DNA of 64,000 bases. Origin: Pyrrhosoma nymphula. Taxonomy: Eukaryota; Arthropoda; Insecta; Odonata; Coenagrionidae. Of the stretch, positions 21,841 to 34,980 are shown piece after piece (within the stretch, counting starts at the first letter, position 1; each line of letters begins with the position of its first letter). The stretch covers positions 54,163,559 through 54,227,558 of the forward strand of contig OY754332.1 of NCBI GenBank assembly GCA_963573305.1. The letters are read 5' to 3'. Made by a program: the position numbers and the translations under genes. The notes below the pieces were generated by a model. It saw only the letters and a list, made by a program, of their open reading frames with translations. It did not search any database and was not told where the DNA came from.

Positions 21841-22231
21841 TGAAGGTGAACGTGCTAAGGGAAAACTTGTGTGGAAATTAGCAATGCTACGAGCTAAAAT
21901 CCCAGGTCCACCGTTGTGTACTGTACGTAAAAATATTACAGCAGTGTCATCATAGAGGAATAACTACGCAAAGAGACTCATGAAAACATTAAAAAATATT
22001 TTAAATATTGAAATTAGATGAAATGTATTGATTTTGCTATTAAAATAATGACAAGTTAAAAATCTTTTCACAATCATATAAGACCCACATCTTGAATTTT
22101 TGACCACGTGATTAACTTCCACAGCCGGCTTAAAATGTGTTAACTGATGTTTGCATTTTTGACTTTCTACTGCGCTATTGAAATGGAGGGAGTATAGAAT
22201 AACGAGTTTAGAGGGTAAGCTTCGGAAGCCT

Positions 22232-22648
22232 CTGTCTCTCTCTCTCTCTCGATGGGTATCACACGTGATATAATCAAACAAAGGCTTCCGTTGACTGTTA
22301 AAACCACTTTTCATCAAATTGTGAAAGAGATATCCTTATTCACCGTAAGGGGCTGAAATACCTAGCAAAAAATTCGACATGATTCCCCGCGTATTCCTAC
22401 GCTCTCATTGATTTTCTTTCCAGGGATTTGATTTGACTCATTTATATTTAGCATTCTGTATTCTGTTGTCCGGTAAAGTTCCATAAGGTGGGCAGCCTTC
22501 TATTCATGGGAGATCAATCGAGCAATGTAAGCATAATGGGACTTTGTATAATTAGCAGGAAGACTACCTACCTACTATTTTGTGTATCTTACTATGAATA
22601 ATTTCCATTTAGATTGCATTAATATAATTCATATTAGAATAATCAATT
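22232..22648 (+). repeat. Local repeat T, copy 3
   Basis: Begins with a (TC)n tract and GATGGGTATCACACGTGATA. Continues with CTTTTCATCAAATTGTGAAA, AAGGGGCTGAAATACC, GATTCCCCGCGTATTCCTAC and GAGCAATGTAAGCATAATGG, and ends at TTAGAATAATCAA as copy 1 does. The boundaries agree between copies 1 and 3, which argues for discrete mobile or duplicated units. Confidence 0.75.
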
Positions 22649-23600
22649 TTTTTGTTGCGGCTTTTTTTTTAACCAGACGTATGATATTCGAATTTAATTG
22701 GAGAATACTGGGTATCATTAGTATTTATGAATGATGAAAATGCATCTCAATTATTCAAACTTTGGTGTAAGGTCAGCCTAAATGCTAGATAGCCGCAGCC
22801 GTGTTCACATTTGAACTTTGTGAAAACTGCGAGGAATAGTATTTATCAACTATTGCTATCGTGAATGGCGTTGAGAGGAGAGAAGATTGCAGTTCTACAG
22901 TTTACTGCTGCCATTGGGATATTTGTCACATTGTGATATAGTTTAATTTTTATGTCCCTTATTATAATTAACAGAGCAATGCTTTAAATAGCATTCCAAC
23001 TGTTGGAATATATAACCAAATAAAAAACTATGTATATTCCCACCTAAATGCAACGTAGTGAAATTAATGTGCGCCAAGTTTCAACGCATCGGCCTCATCG
23101 GTTGATTGTTTCTTTACTTCAATTAATTCAGTGATGAAATGCGTTTTTCTTCTAGCTTAAATGAATTTCCTCGTAAGTTCCGCCTGAAACCGTAAAATAT
23201 ATATCACCACCTTCCTGTAAATTATTATTGAAAATGAAAAAGAAGCGTGGCATTCTACGTGTATAATGTGTTTATTGAATTTTCATATGGATCGTAATAA
23301 TCATTTTAACAGTGTTGAATTCGGCTCATAGCATCCTTACACTTAATCATGGAATATATTATTTACCATAAAGACCAACGATTGTTTGGAAGTAGGACAG
23401 AGTAAAAATAATTGAGAGATAAAGAGGAAGAGGTGTGCCACTTCGGAAGCTTTGAAACATTTTTTTTTACGTCGGCGAATGTTCGAAGGGCACATTTTGA
23501 AAGAGGCGATGGGCATCAAGTCCTAGTTCCGGAAACAGTTTATGAAATCTGGCATAATAATGCGAGAGTGATAAGGGAAAGAGTGTCGTCGTTCGCGGAG
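22649..23600. other. No gene seen
   Basis: AT-rich unique sequence. The frame at 23412-23687 enters the next GC island and has no recognisable domain. Confidence 0.35.
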
Positions 23601-24180
23601 GGGGAATTTTGTTTCATCGAAGGGAAGGCGGTCGTGTGGGTGTGTGCGTGTATGTTGAGCGTGCACTCTATGGCCTCGTCAGAATAATAAACAGAGCAGG
23701 GAGGCAAAGGTGGCTGGCAGGGGGTGTGTGGGTAGGCGGGGGCGGCTGGCGCCGCAGGGGGAGGCAGCAGGGTATGGGGGATGGCGGGTAAGGGGTTGGG
23801 TGGGGAGTGGGGAGGGATATCCCGCATTTTAACCCTCAAATTACGGCCCCATAAAACCGGAGCACATTTCCTTCGCTGCCGTTCGCTCACTTCGCTGCTC
23901 ATTCCTCCCTCATTTCATCCTATTTGCCTATTCGAGCAGTTCGCTCACTCGGTGAGTCCCCGCGCTCTGTACCCCGGGCTGCCGGATTGCTGCTGTTCAC
24001 CCCTCCGGCCCCCTCTCCATCAAACCCCTTCTACACCCCACCGCCCTCCCTCCTTCCCCCCTACTCACCCCTCCTCCTACATAACGCCTTCGATCGCTAT
24101 TTTCCACCATTATCGCTTTTCTCCGCTCCACAATAGTTGGACTGATCCGCACCCTTTCCGCTATTTTAACAGCTTCTGAC
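23600..24180. other. GC-rich island 4
   Basis: Purine-rich on the + strand in the left half (23600-23820) and pyrimidine-rich in the right half (23930-24140). The word GGCCCCATAAAACC sits between them at about 23846-23860. Frames up to 132 codons are proline- or glycine-rich and unrecognised. Confidence 0.4.
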
Positions 24181-27100
24181 GCCACGGGCGCTATCAGAAA
24201 TTATCCAAGTGACAATTTTAAGCCAATAATCCATTCGATTTCTGTCATCGTCCCTTTTTTTTTACTTCCAAATAGAGTCCGTATAGTTGGTGGTAAATGG
24301 GAAAATCATCCCTTCTTTTGTTTTATCGGGAATACAATACTGGGAGTATAAAAGATTGGAGGAACTGATCGAGGAAGACGAGGGTGGAATATATTAGAAA
24401 AATTATGAGGAACGTCAAAGGGTCATTCCATGCCAAAGCACCGACAAAAATGCAAAAATGGCCCTCACTATCTCAGATTTGCACGAAATATTTTTTGTCT
24501 AAATTTGGCGGCTGATGTGGGTGAATCTGCACGCTGGCCCGGAGCTTGATGCGAATCAATTATTTCATTTTGATTATTTAAATGATTGTTAACAGATAGG
24601 CTTAGGAGTAGATGTAATTACAACATTACAACATTACCGACTGCCAGTGCTCTCGGCAAGAATCAAAAGACCTTCCGCGTCCCCGGCAATACCCCAGCCA
24701 TAGCGCCTCCTTCCACCGGTCCGCTGGTGGCAAAACAACTGCAAGGATCCTGGCGTGGGAGGAAACGCAATGACCACAAGGAAAAACCACGCACCGTCTC
24801 CTCCACGGTTCTTCCCCACTTTCTAGGAATTATCAGGGTAGTGGACTTCGCGGAATTTCCAGGGTCCGGGGTTTCGTTGAAGCACCGGTGACGGTCGCCT
24901 CCCTCCCTCCCCCGCTCGCTTGGCCCGGGGTAACCGGTTTAACTACCTGCTTTAAGTACACCAAATCTGTACACCAAAAAGTGCAACACATCAATGACTA
25001 TACCATCCTTAACATCCTCCTGGCATCAGAGTTTTTCGTTAAGCTTCCTCGCCTCCTTCCCTTCCATTCCCCTAACTACTGCCCCTTCCTTCCATTCTCT
25101 CCCCGTCCCTTTCCTTCATTATCCTTTCATTATTCAATCATTTATCCTATCCTCCATGCGTTATGATGATAATCGTTTTCAGGAAACTGATCTTGCATTA
25201 TGGAATCGTCAATCATCTTTAACATTCTTTAGTCTCACTTATTTGCTGCTGCCGCCGAGACCTAAAAGCGCAGAGTAAAACTGTGAATATTACACAAGGA
25301 AATCATTTTAGGGTTTTGTTGTAAACGCAATATGTGTCTGCAACTTATCTTGTTCGCAATCCTGTATCTTCCATCCTTTCAGAGAGGAGAATAGGGTTCA
25401 GCCTAACAAGGGTTCCTTCTAGATCAAAGGAAGTTTTCTTCACAAAGAAAGTGTCCGATGACTTCGGGATGAACGGGACTCTTAAAAATTTTCTGTAACC
25501 ATGTTGATTCCTATTGATTAAATTTTTAAGCAACTTTAGGAATTTGCGTTAAATAAGTTTTACAAACGAAAATACTTTGGTAGTTTCATCGATAAAAACT
25601 ATATTCATGGTGAATAAAGCTTCTTTAAAATCAATGTGAACTTTTGGAAATTGACTTATTTTAACCCGGATAAATGTTGTGCCTGACTAACTGTTTGATT
25701 AAATAAAGACTTTTACACGAATTGTGAGTTAGTTCAATTTGAAAAAACACGAATTTTAAGTTTCAAATTCTTCTGACTATTGCAATTAGCAGAAAATTGG
25801 ATTACGATTTCGAGGTGTCCACTTTGATGTCTGGACTATGGTAGTGAAGGACTCAGGGTTACCGCACCTAAAATTCAAGTGAGCCTATTTCTGTTCAATC
25901 TAGTCTGCTAGCAAAAGTAGGTGGCTTAGATATAGAAATAAAATCCGCAAACTTACGAATTTAACAAACATAAGAGCTTAAAACGAGGTAGTAACAACTT
26001 TGCAACATATTAGCGATTATTCATGTCGATTGATTTTTGAAGAGTGATTAAAGCTCCCTTTCATTTTGTGAAACACCCGAAAATCTTTTTTTTTAAATCC
26101 TTTATTGACGGAAAAAATGTAATCTGTAGGTGCGCATTTGAATATTCACCATTTTGGTATGAAAACGACATGAATTGGACCAAATATCACTTTTTGCGGG
26201 ATTAACGTTTGTTGACTGCGGGAAACTAATGAAAGTGGCCTCGTGAGGGTGCCTTGGGGATAATGAAAGAAATGACTTTTTTGCAAGTGACCGTGAAGAT
26301 GAAGAGACACCCTTAAAAAAATATGATCCTTTTATCTCCAACGAAACACAGATGCCAAGCAGGAGTAAGGCGTTCATTTTGAAGGATTTAAAAGATTTTT
26401 TATCACTCTCCATGGGAGATAAAACTTTGATATAATCGCTTTGAATCCCTCTATTTATTTTAATGGAAATATAAAACTGGATCGAAGCTGGATGGTACGT
26501 AGACATCGCTTTACACGCTGAATCCCGCACTGGAGCCATAAAAAGTATCCCTCTCCGCTTTATTTTCCAATTTGGATTCTTTTATTTCGCGCTGATTTTC
26601 GGGGAGTTATAATTATTCTCGCGCTCGTGGATAAAATTGGAATGAAAAGAAATTAAAATTTCTGTTAATGAGACAGTAAAATTTACTTTTCCATCAGAAT
26701 AGCCACGCGTATTGCAATCAACCATAGAAGGTGATCCCTTCCGGCATTAGATGGGATTCTTATCTTTGTGTGCCGAAACCTAATCCATTTCAGAGTTAGC
26801 ATGGATTCCTCGATTCATTTTATCAGTTCAGTTTTCCAAATTCATTTCTCATGCTAGGTATTGGAGTCACTTCACAAATCCATGTTGTAATATGTGAGGA
26901 AATATATCTAATAAAGTGAGAATTTTACCCTCAACATAGAGGTAAATAAAACGGTAAATTTGGAGAAAGATATTTTATTTTCCCACATATGTTCGTCGTT
27001 CTTATTTTCTGTGGAGATGTTCATTTTATTTAACATCGTATGTTACACTAAATAGTTTCGTATATTTATCGTATATTAACCGTATATTTTTATTTAAGAG

Positions 27101-29140
27101 TAATTTTATTTACCTTTTTATCAGTCTTATAATAATAGTTTTGTGTATTAATATAAGTCCCATAATAAACTAACCTAAATACGGCGCAATTTGGTCACAA
27201 GATTTTGAAATTGTCATAACAAAGCATCAGTAACGCTACAGGAAATTATATAATGTGTTTCTAATTTGTTTAAATATTTAAATGAAATGACGTGATTAAC
27301 TTTTGTATTTTAAGTGATTAATTCCTGGCTTTCCTCTCTTTTCCTTCAAAAATGGTTAATGAAGCCATGCATATCCGAAGCTGTGGTTGAAATCTGGAGC
27401 GCACATATTCTTTGTTGAGGCTAACCGCATTTATCCACTCAATTTGCCAGCTGGTAAACGTGAGGTAGAAATTTATATGTATCCGCATATTACGTTGTCC
27501 TGCTGTATACATCAAAATTCTTGCCCATGCATCAATATTTCCTCTAATAAATTATTATCTAGTCACCGACAGTATAAGCCTATGCCTTGATGAGATCCCT
27601 TGCCTTTACAATCGTCATACATATTTATAACACTGCATCTTTATTAGTTTTCTGTTATAAACATTAGAATATTTATTATTATGATAAAATGATACATGTC
27701 GATCAGCTTACCTATAAAATGTATTCATTGGCAAAATTTCCACCGTATTTCAAGCGCATTGCGTGTGCATAAAAATATTTTGCTAATGGGTATGGTTCTC
27801 AGAATTATCTTACATATTTGAGGCAGTATATGTATATGATTAACTTTCGTCTCTTACATTTATGGGAAAAGGTCGAAATACGAGATTCTAAACTTTGAAC
27901 CTTAAAATATTTGATGGTTCCTCTTGCTTAATTATTTTATTTACTTGATATTGATTCATATTTAACGAGTGAATTTTCCAATAAATTCTTAATAAGGATC
28001 ATTGAAAGCTTTTCTTCTCGTTCAACACTCCGTGGTAGGAAAATAGTGCATTTTATTTAGGGACATTCCCCTAAGAGTAGTCATAGGTCTTTTTAATTAT
28101 AGAAGAGGATACGATAATCTTAAACACTATGGCCAAATTGAAATTCATATTTGAGTATTAGTCCGCATCACTGGCCTAAAATTATATTAATTTGTTTTTA
28201 TTCCGTTGCGTTACGTGATTTAACTCTCCATGTTTCTCGATAAATCTACCAATGAAAAACTTAATGCGTGTAATACAAATTAGCAAAGGCTAAGTTAAAG
28301 GTAATAATTAGTGCAAAAAGTATATTCAAAGTTAACTTTAAATGCTAATATATAAGATAGTAACATTGGATGTAGTATAAACGTTAATGCAGTTCTTATT
28401 GGAGTGATTAATGCGTATGAACTCTTAATCTTAACATTATGGAGAGTGTTACAGGATGTTTTTAAGCTTGAGTTTTGTAATAATGATAATAGCGTGACCC
28501 TAGCGGATGTTTAGTTGGTGTTTATTATATTTTTTCATTGTCCTTTGTGAATATGTATCATATAACCGACATGGCCATTGAAACGTTATTTCTTGATACT
28601 ACGAGGTTATTTTCAATGAAATATTTAAATTTAAGCCGATCATATCTCATTTAATTTAAAAGGACGATGAGATGTGTGTGATAGATCGAGAAAAAATGAA
28701 TTCTACTCAGCCTTCCCACCACGTTAGGTTTTCCATGCTGGCCGACGATTCGACATAAGATTTTCCTGTCTTCTTCAAGGCTGTGGATGAACTTCCGGGA
28801 AAACCTGAAATCTGACCTCAGATCGAGAACAGCTTACGCACAGAAATATTTCTTGCTATGAATTTGTTTTCTTATGGTGTATTGGTTTACGCATTTTGGT
28901 TTTAATTTGGGCAGGCGTGTTTAATTGAATGATCGAATTTTTCGACCTTAGTTTGCGTGCAAAAGTGTTCGAGAGAGATATTATTATGCCGCATCATATT
29001 ATTGTATGAATATTTTGAATTGTAAGAAAATTTTCCTGATAGAACCAAATACCGCGAAGTGTTTTTATGAAAAATTGTTAAATACTATGGACATTTTCAC
29101 AATCTCTATCCTTATCCTGCATTATATGTAACTTGCAATA
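24181..29140. other. Mostly unique sequence, no gene seen
   Basis: Includes a somewhat GC-richer part (24640-24960) and a pyrimidine-rich part (25010-25150), then a long AT-rich tract. A 145-codon minus-strand frame (26102-26539) has no domain I recognise; GGAGCCATAAAAAG lies beside its 5' end. No shared repeats were identified. Confidence 0.35.
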
Positions 29141-29144
29141 ATTA

Positions 29145-29222
29145 TTTGTTACACGTGTCGTCTACCCTGCAGGATGCGTAATTTTTGTTACACGTGTCGT
29201 CTACCTTGCAGGATGCGTTTAG
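29145..29222 (+). repeat. Tandem duplication of a 39-bp unit
   Basis: TTTGTTACACGTGTCGTCTA plus CC(C/T)TGCAGGATGCGT is repeated head to tail at a 39-bp spacing with one substitution. Confidence 0.9.
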
Positions 29223-30135
29223 ATTTTTAACACCACTTGGGATGGTGACATGACACTACACACGTATACGCAAATATTTTGCACGCCAGGAAAATTTTAA
29301 TGTTTAGGAAAATTCCCATGATCAAAAAACATTGAAAATCAAATCTTTTTTCCCGGTATATTGACTTCAATAACTTTAGAAAGCGTGGTTAAATCTAGAA
29401 TACCTTCAAGCTGGTTGCCATTTCAACATGTGAATAGTAAAATTAAAAAATAATTAAGGTGATCTTGATATTTTATACGGTTAAGTTTTAATTAGATTTA
29501 GATCATCGGTATTCAGTGGCTTTGAAATTAACATGAGGAGTTAACTTTCAATTAAAGTCTGTCTAGCTTCTACTGTAAGGTTATTAGTTGCTTCTCTTGT
29601 TTGGTACTTAGGCTTGACGCTGTAGATCCACCTTTTGCTTATTATGCTAATGGCATCAAATATCGTATATGGATCAAGTTTGAGATCAAGTACTTCCGAG
29701 AAAGGATATGAATTAGTGAGAGAAATAATGGATTTCAAAATCCACAGAACACTGTAGGCTTCACCAGAAAACTTGGTATGCATTTACTAGGCATGCAGTG
29801 GTGTGAAGTACAGGTCACTTATACAAATACTACAAAATAAATTTTAAGAGGGAATATCCAGTCAGCAAAATATTAGGATGCAACTTAAAGAAACAAAGGC
29901 AGAGTTTTAAAGTATGTGCGAACTTTGATTCACACGTGGGTTGCTGTATATATATCACTCCATTTTTTTATCAACCACGGTCTACTTCCACGGGACATTA
30001 AACGTTTCTTACTCAAGTACACAGCATATGTCTTGGCTACTTTTATTTAGTCTGATTTCAAGTTCTGTAACCACCCTGCTCTAAACTTGAAGTTGACGTG
30101 AGATACATCTTTTTATTTCCATTAATTTTCTGAGG
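29223..30135. other. No gene seen
   Basis: AT-rich, short frames only. Confidence 0.35.
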
Positions 30136-30137
30136 AT

Positions 30138-30390
30138 CCGGTTGGTGTGGTAGCTGGAGCTTTGACTTTCATTCCTGAAGGCCTTGATCAGAATCCCGGC
30201 AGTGACGAGCATTTTTTTATAAAACTCCGGACCATATTTGAGAGCTTTGTGGAAAATACGATAAGTGCAGTACTCCGTCCGTCGAATGGGACGTTAAACA
30301 ATGGCCTCGTTGGTGACTTATTAAAAGCAGGTTAATACTAACACCGAGTTTCTCTCCACCCACTCTTTATTACCGTAGTAATCTTTCCTT
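30138..30390 (+). mobile_element. SINE family A, copy 2
   Basis: GGTTGGTGTGGTAGCTGGAG is the tRNA-like start and GATCAGAATCCCGGCAGTGA replaces the B box. The core CCGTCCGTCGAATGGGACGT lies at about 30276-30295. The ACACCGAGTTTCTCTCCACC block and a shortened tail follow. The B box is decayed. Confidence 0.65.
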
Positions 30391-32330
30391 GAAGGCCCCA
30401 AAGCCCCCGGTTCCGATCCCTTTCCTCGAAGATCAGCCGGTGACTATATTTAGAATATTTTTCTAAGCACATGCTCAAGAGATTGGTCAACTTCTTGCTG
30501 TTGAAGTAAGTATTTGAAAATGGCTGGGATTTTAAGCCATTGAAGTAGAAAATAACATACGATGCATGGTAATTTGTGACTGGTATCCTTGGTTTTCTTT
30601 TATCCACGTTTGAACTTAGTTAATTCCCACTGATGGATGTATGTATAGGCGTATTGATGCCTCATTTTGCATTTGCTGACCCACTTAACTTCAAAAGGAC
30701 CAGGAAGAAGCTATAGTAGAAGCCACGATTGATAAAAATTCGTTCATTTTGATGATTTTATTTGACAAGCTCATGATGATATTAGATTGGGCGAATACAG
30801 GGGAGCGTTTCACCGGTGCGGTACTTGTCTATAAAAATCAAATGGAAAGTTGAACTTTGGAAAATATTCCCAAAACATATAAGCTCGTTTACGACCGCTA
30901 TACCGTTGAGAGCCATTTCCTTTGGTTCCTAGAAAAACATAGCATCAGGAAAATTCCAAGTTGGTGAAGACCTCGCCGGAATTTATTTCCTCGGAAGAGT
31001 GGAAAGATAAAGAAAGTGGAAGGCTTTCCAATAGAATGCGGAGCCTTGAATTCAAAGAATTAATTGCTCCTAAACATATCAACATAAAGTGATATTGGTT
31101 ACATAACTTCCATTTATATTCCCTTCTTAGCGGAGATTGTAAAATATTGTTTGCAATTACATGTATGACTACTTTGAATAAGATATTTATTTTTGGTGGC
31201 TTTGATTTCAAGGATTAAGCCATCGTACTATTTAAAACAAGATCTGACTTAAAGCATTGGGCTCAGATACGTTTCCAAAGAAGTTTTTAAGTCTTGGTGC
31301 TTTGACTGTTAAAGAAATTAGTGAAGTTCTAAGTCCAAACTAACAACTTCCGAGAAGTCAGGTAGTTGAGGCATTCTCGAGAGGAAAAATGGAATCCATC
31401 TCAGTGAAGCATCCCGTTATACCTTTGTTCATTTCATTAGACGCTAAGAAACGTTATCAATGTGTTCTAATGATAAATATTTGTTGTAGTGTGAGTCTCT
31501 TGGAATATACCTCAGAAACCCCTTTTTATTTAAATTTTTAGATTGAATTTTGCTTGTTGTGCATTTAAGTTTGCCTATTTGTGAATGAAGGTCGTCGTGT
31601 AAGATTTAAGGAAAGCAGCGTACCTGCAAAATTTTTAAGGGACTACTTAAACAAAGAGCAGTTAATTTCTTATTTTTACAATGAATAGGGGGAGAATGGG
31701 GATTGGGAGTAAGATAATGAGGGAACTAAGAGATGGGTGATTACGAACTGTGAGAGTGACCAAGGTCAGGGTCTTGGGAAAGTGATTTAGGAGGGTGAGG
31801 AACTGGCAGAGTTAGAAAATGTGAGTGATTCGCAAGGCGAACCTCATTTACCAAATTTTCACGACATAATTCATTGTAAAAATTCGAGACTTACTCCTCT
31901 TTGGTTGATTCACTTCTTAAAAATGCCTAAGCGCTGAAACCGGTGGAGATAAAATTCAATACATAGTCGGAAAAATTTTAAATAAACTACTTCTTATTGC
32001 TATGGATAATTTCCATCAAGTTAGATTGCCGACGATTAATTTTATTATAAAACGTATGTTTTGAAGACAGCGCAAGAGTTAAAGGAACTACATCAATTGA
32101 AATTCTTATTACATTTATCTGAATACAGTGCCGTTTTCCGACTTGATTATTTTGTGACTATTCAGCGACTTAGCTGTCGACTACCAGTTAGTTATTTTGT
32201 GCCTCACTGCTGTCCCCAGATGGCTACCGTATCCGAGTCGAGAGATGCACTGTTCTCCAAAGGTTTCAGAAAGTAAAACATGTGGAAGTGCTTGAGGGTG
32301 CCACGCCTCCGGGATCGTATATTATATCGA
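30391..32330. other. No gene seen
   Basis: AT-rich sequence with short frames. A purine-rich stretch (about 31690-31830, GGGGAGAATGGGGATTGGGA and similar) is the only compositional feature. Confidence 0.35.
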
Positions 32331-33065
32331 GGTGAGACTCGTGCGGGCGCGGCACTGACATCGCCTCTGTGCGCCCTTCCCTCGCACCCACGTGCGCTGG
32401 AATGGAAATGCCAAGGAAAGGGAAGTGGGTAGTTACGTTGTTACATTTCCTTAAAAACGGGCAAAGAAGGATCTCGGGAAGAGCTTTGGAGGGCCCTTCC
32501 AGGCGGAGTCCTTCCCCCTCCCACCTCCCTTCGGCTCTGCACCTCCCCGCATCGTCCTTTCCCCAGAATGGCAAGTGGATGGAGGTGGATATTTATATCG
32601 CAAGCGGAAATAAGGACGGAGGCAAGGAAAGGACAAGGGAGAGAGGGAGGGGATGGCAGGAGGAGGGAGATTGGGGCAGCCCTTTTGGTGGCCCCTCTCC
32701 CCTGACTCGTGTGCTCACAGGCAGTTCCGCGAGGCCAGACACACGCCGCCGCAGCCTCCCCTACCACCTCACCTCTCTCCCGCCCGCCCGCCCGCCCGCC
32801 TCCCCCTTCCCCGACGCAAACCGTGCTCCTCTATTTCACATGTGAGGCTCCCCCGCCATCTCCTTTGTCTTGCACGGCCGCTCTCTCTCTCTCTTCCTCC
32901 CTCCCTAGTCGGTCCTTTCTCCCCGGAGCGGCCTCAACCCCCCGCCCATCACCGCTCTTTGGAGACGTGCGGGTTTCGATTTTGTGGGCGAATGTTTTAC
33001 GCACGACGGCCTCTCCGACCTCTCGGAGCATTTCCCCTCCGATGGAAGAAGATAGTGCTGCGGGT
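32330..33065. other. GC-rich island 5
   Basis: Strong CpG enrichment with alternating purine-rich (32600-32670) and pyrimidine-rich (32740-32910) halves and CT/CCCG simple repeats (CCCGCCCGCCCGCCCGCC near 32779-32800). Overlapping frames of up to 185 codons run on both strands and look like low-complexity shadows, since no strand or frame shows a known domain. Possible promoter or untranslated exon. Confidence 0.4.
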
Positions 33066-33880
33066 AACGCTCGATAAACTGTATTTTTTTCTTAGAAATA
33101 TCTTCCATGAAAGTCTTAATTGCAAGATGGTGCAGAGATCCGTGTTTTTGTTTTGGAAGATGGGAGTTAAAAGAAAAATATTTGCATCACTGCATATTGG
33201 AATCTGTTAAAAATTCAAATTTCCGCTCTCACAAATGAATAAAGTGAAGAGAGTTAATATTTTATGCTATGTTTTCTGCTTATTCATTCAACTTTTCTAA
33301 GCAAATTACCTAAAGCTTTGAATTATTCATAATTTGAACATTTTGCCTGACAGTAATTTAAAATTCGTGCTGATATATTTCGTTCCTAAAAATTAGTTTT
33401 TAAGTTAAACTAAATAGTCAGTTTTTTATGGATTTTGTGATCACTATGAATTTCCATTGTTTTAAATGTAAGCCATTGCCGTAGCGTAAAAAGGAGTATT
33501 TAATGTAAGTTATTTATTCCCACATAAAGTTTGGCTTTAAAAATAATAATCCTTTTTTCTGATGAAGAGATACGGGGGCTTCTTTACTTAAGGGTAAAAT
33601 TGAATTCGCAGTACTGGATGATGCTCCGTTTGGATAGACATCGTATAGTTTGAAGCTTTGTAATTGCAGCATCCTTATGTGTTAGGGTGGTCCGGGTAGG
33701 CGTCAATTCTAATTACGCGAATGCACTGAACTTTTAACTTGTTTCAATTACTAGTGACCTTATAAATAGGTGAATAACTACATTAAAAAAGTTATTTGCG
33801 ACCCCAATCACCTGGGACCTACGTGGTCCAGTGTTATGGGGCACATCACGAAGGTAAAAAAAGATGAATCTTGATGGCTC
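33066..33880. other. No gene seen
   Basis: AT-rich, no repeats identified. Confidence 0.3.
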
Positions 33881-34980
33881 AGGAAATAATAAGTATTCTG
33901 GAAGCATTGCCAATATATATTGTTAATTATCATGTTCAGACGGAGCACCCGCTGTTATCATCTTGGAAGTAATGCAATAATTAGTGAATTGCGCCGATGA
34001 AACTCACTGAATTATTCACGATAAGTTATTTCTTTTAAAAAGTTTTGTGATTCCTCTCACATGTTGCCGAAAAATTATAAAGGAAAAGGAAACAACCGTC
34101 ACCCCCTCCTTAAAAGATAAGTGCGGCAAATAAAAGCTTTAAGGGAACTGCTTTCAGATACTGCGGTAAGAACACGCGACGTTCGGAAGAATCTTCCTTT
34201 TAAAATCAGCCCATTCATAGCTTTGGTAAATATTAATACAAAAGACGAAAGTTACCTGAACGAACAGATTCACAAAAATATTTCTCGACTGCTGAGAATG
34301 CAGTCTCTCTCGCTGGTGACTTATTTTCTATAACGGCTTCATGTTGCATTTCCTTTTCGTTCTTTTTAACAAAGTGTTTTCCATATTTATTGGTAATGGA
34401 GTGAGAAAAAGCATCGTCAATCAATGTGAGATTTATGTATCTCATTTCTTTTACAATGCCGACGGTTAACGTGATTTACAACGATGTAAAACAGGAATGT
34501 TATGAAAGCAATGTCCTGAAAGACTAGCTGTTACTTCTTTATAAACTAAAAGTTCTTGGAAAAAAACCTTAAACAAAAAAAATCACGCGAGGTCAAGTGA
34601 AATGTTCTACAAGTTTTCACAAGGGCAAACGAGCTTATGAAAACTTAAAGGGGAATTAGTACAGGAGAGTTAAAATCTCAGTTCCACCATTATGATCTCC
34701 ATATCAAAACATAAATGTAGTGCCGTCATGGTGGCAAAAATACGTCTAATCCCTTACGACAACACTAAGCAATGTTTTAAATACCATCATTTGTTAGAAT
34801 CTACTGATTTGACAGAGAAATTAATGGAAAGTACACAATTTTTTCACTATCATCTGATGAAAATAAAGGCCACTAATTTGGATTCTTTGTCCACGTGATT
34901 CACCTTTCCAGCCGGAATATAACTGTTTACTGATTGGCTGCATTTATAACGGTCAAGTTCGCTATGATTTTGGACAAGGT
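33880..34980 (+). repeat. Dispersed segment P, copy 2
   Basis: Homologous to 20.68-22.20 kb. Shared blocks include GGAAGCATTGCCAATATATA near the start, ACGAAAGTTACCTGAACG with TCTCTCGCTGGTGACTTATT (about 34246-34325), TTAACGTGATTTACAACGAT, and CCACGTGATTCACCTTTCCA with GCCGG near 34892-34917. It lacks the palindromic element and the SINE of copy 1, so it preserves the pre-insertion state. Confidence 0.6.

Larger units (their letters stand above)
20680..22200 (+). repeat. Dispersed segment P, copy 1 (homologous to 33.9-35.0 kb)
   Basis: Blocks shared with the second copy, in order: GGAAGCATT, a Y-rich ATTAAnnCAnnAGACGnAAGTTACC stretch (about 21336-21362), the TCTCGCTGGTGA block (about 21415-21426), AACGTGATT, and CCACGTGATT...CCAGCCGG near 22105-22135. 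This copy is longer because a palindromic element (20976-21144), a 32-bp duplication and a family B SINE lie inside it. No protein is encoded by either copy. It is probably an old non-coding transposon. Confidence 0.6.

Noticed and set aside
32369..33210. Overlapping frames of up to 185 codons in the GC island
   Set aside because: Open on both strands at once with proline/serine/arginine low complexity; explained by few stop codons in GC-rich DNA.
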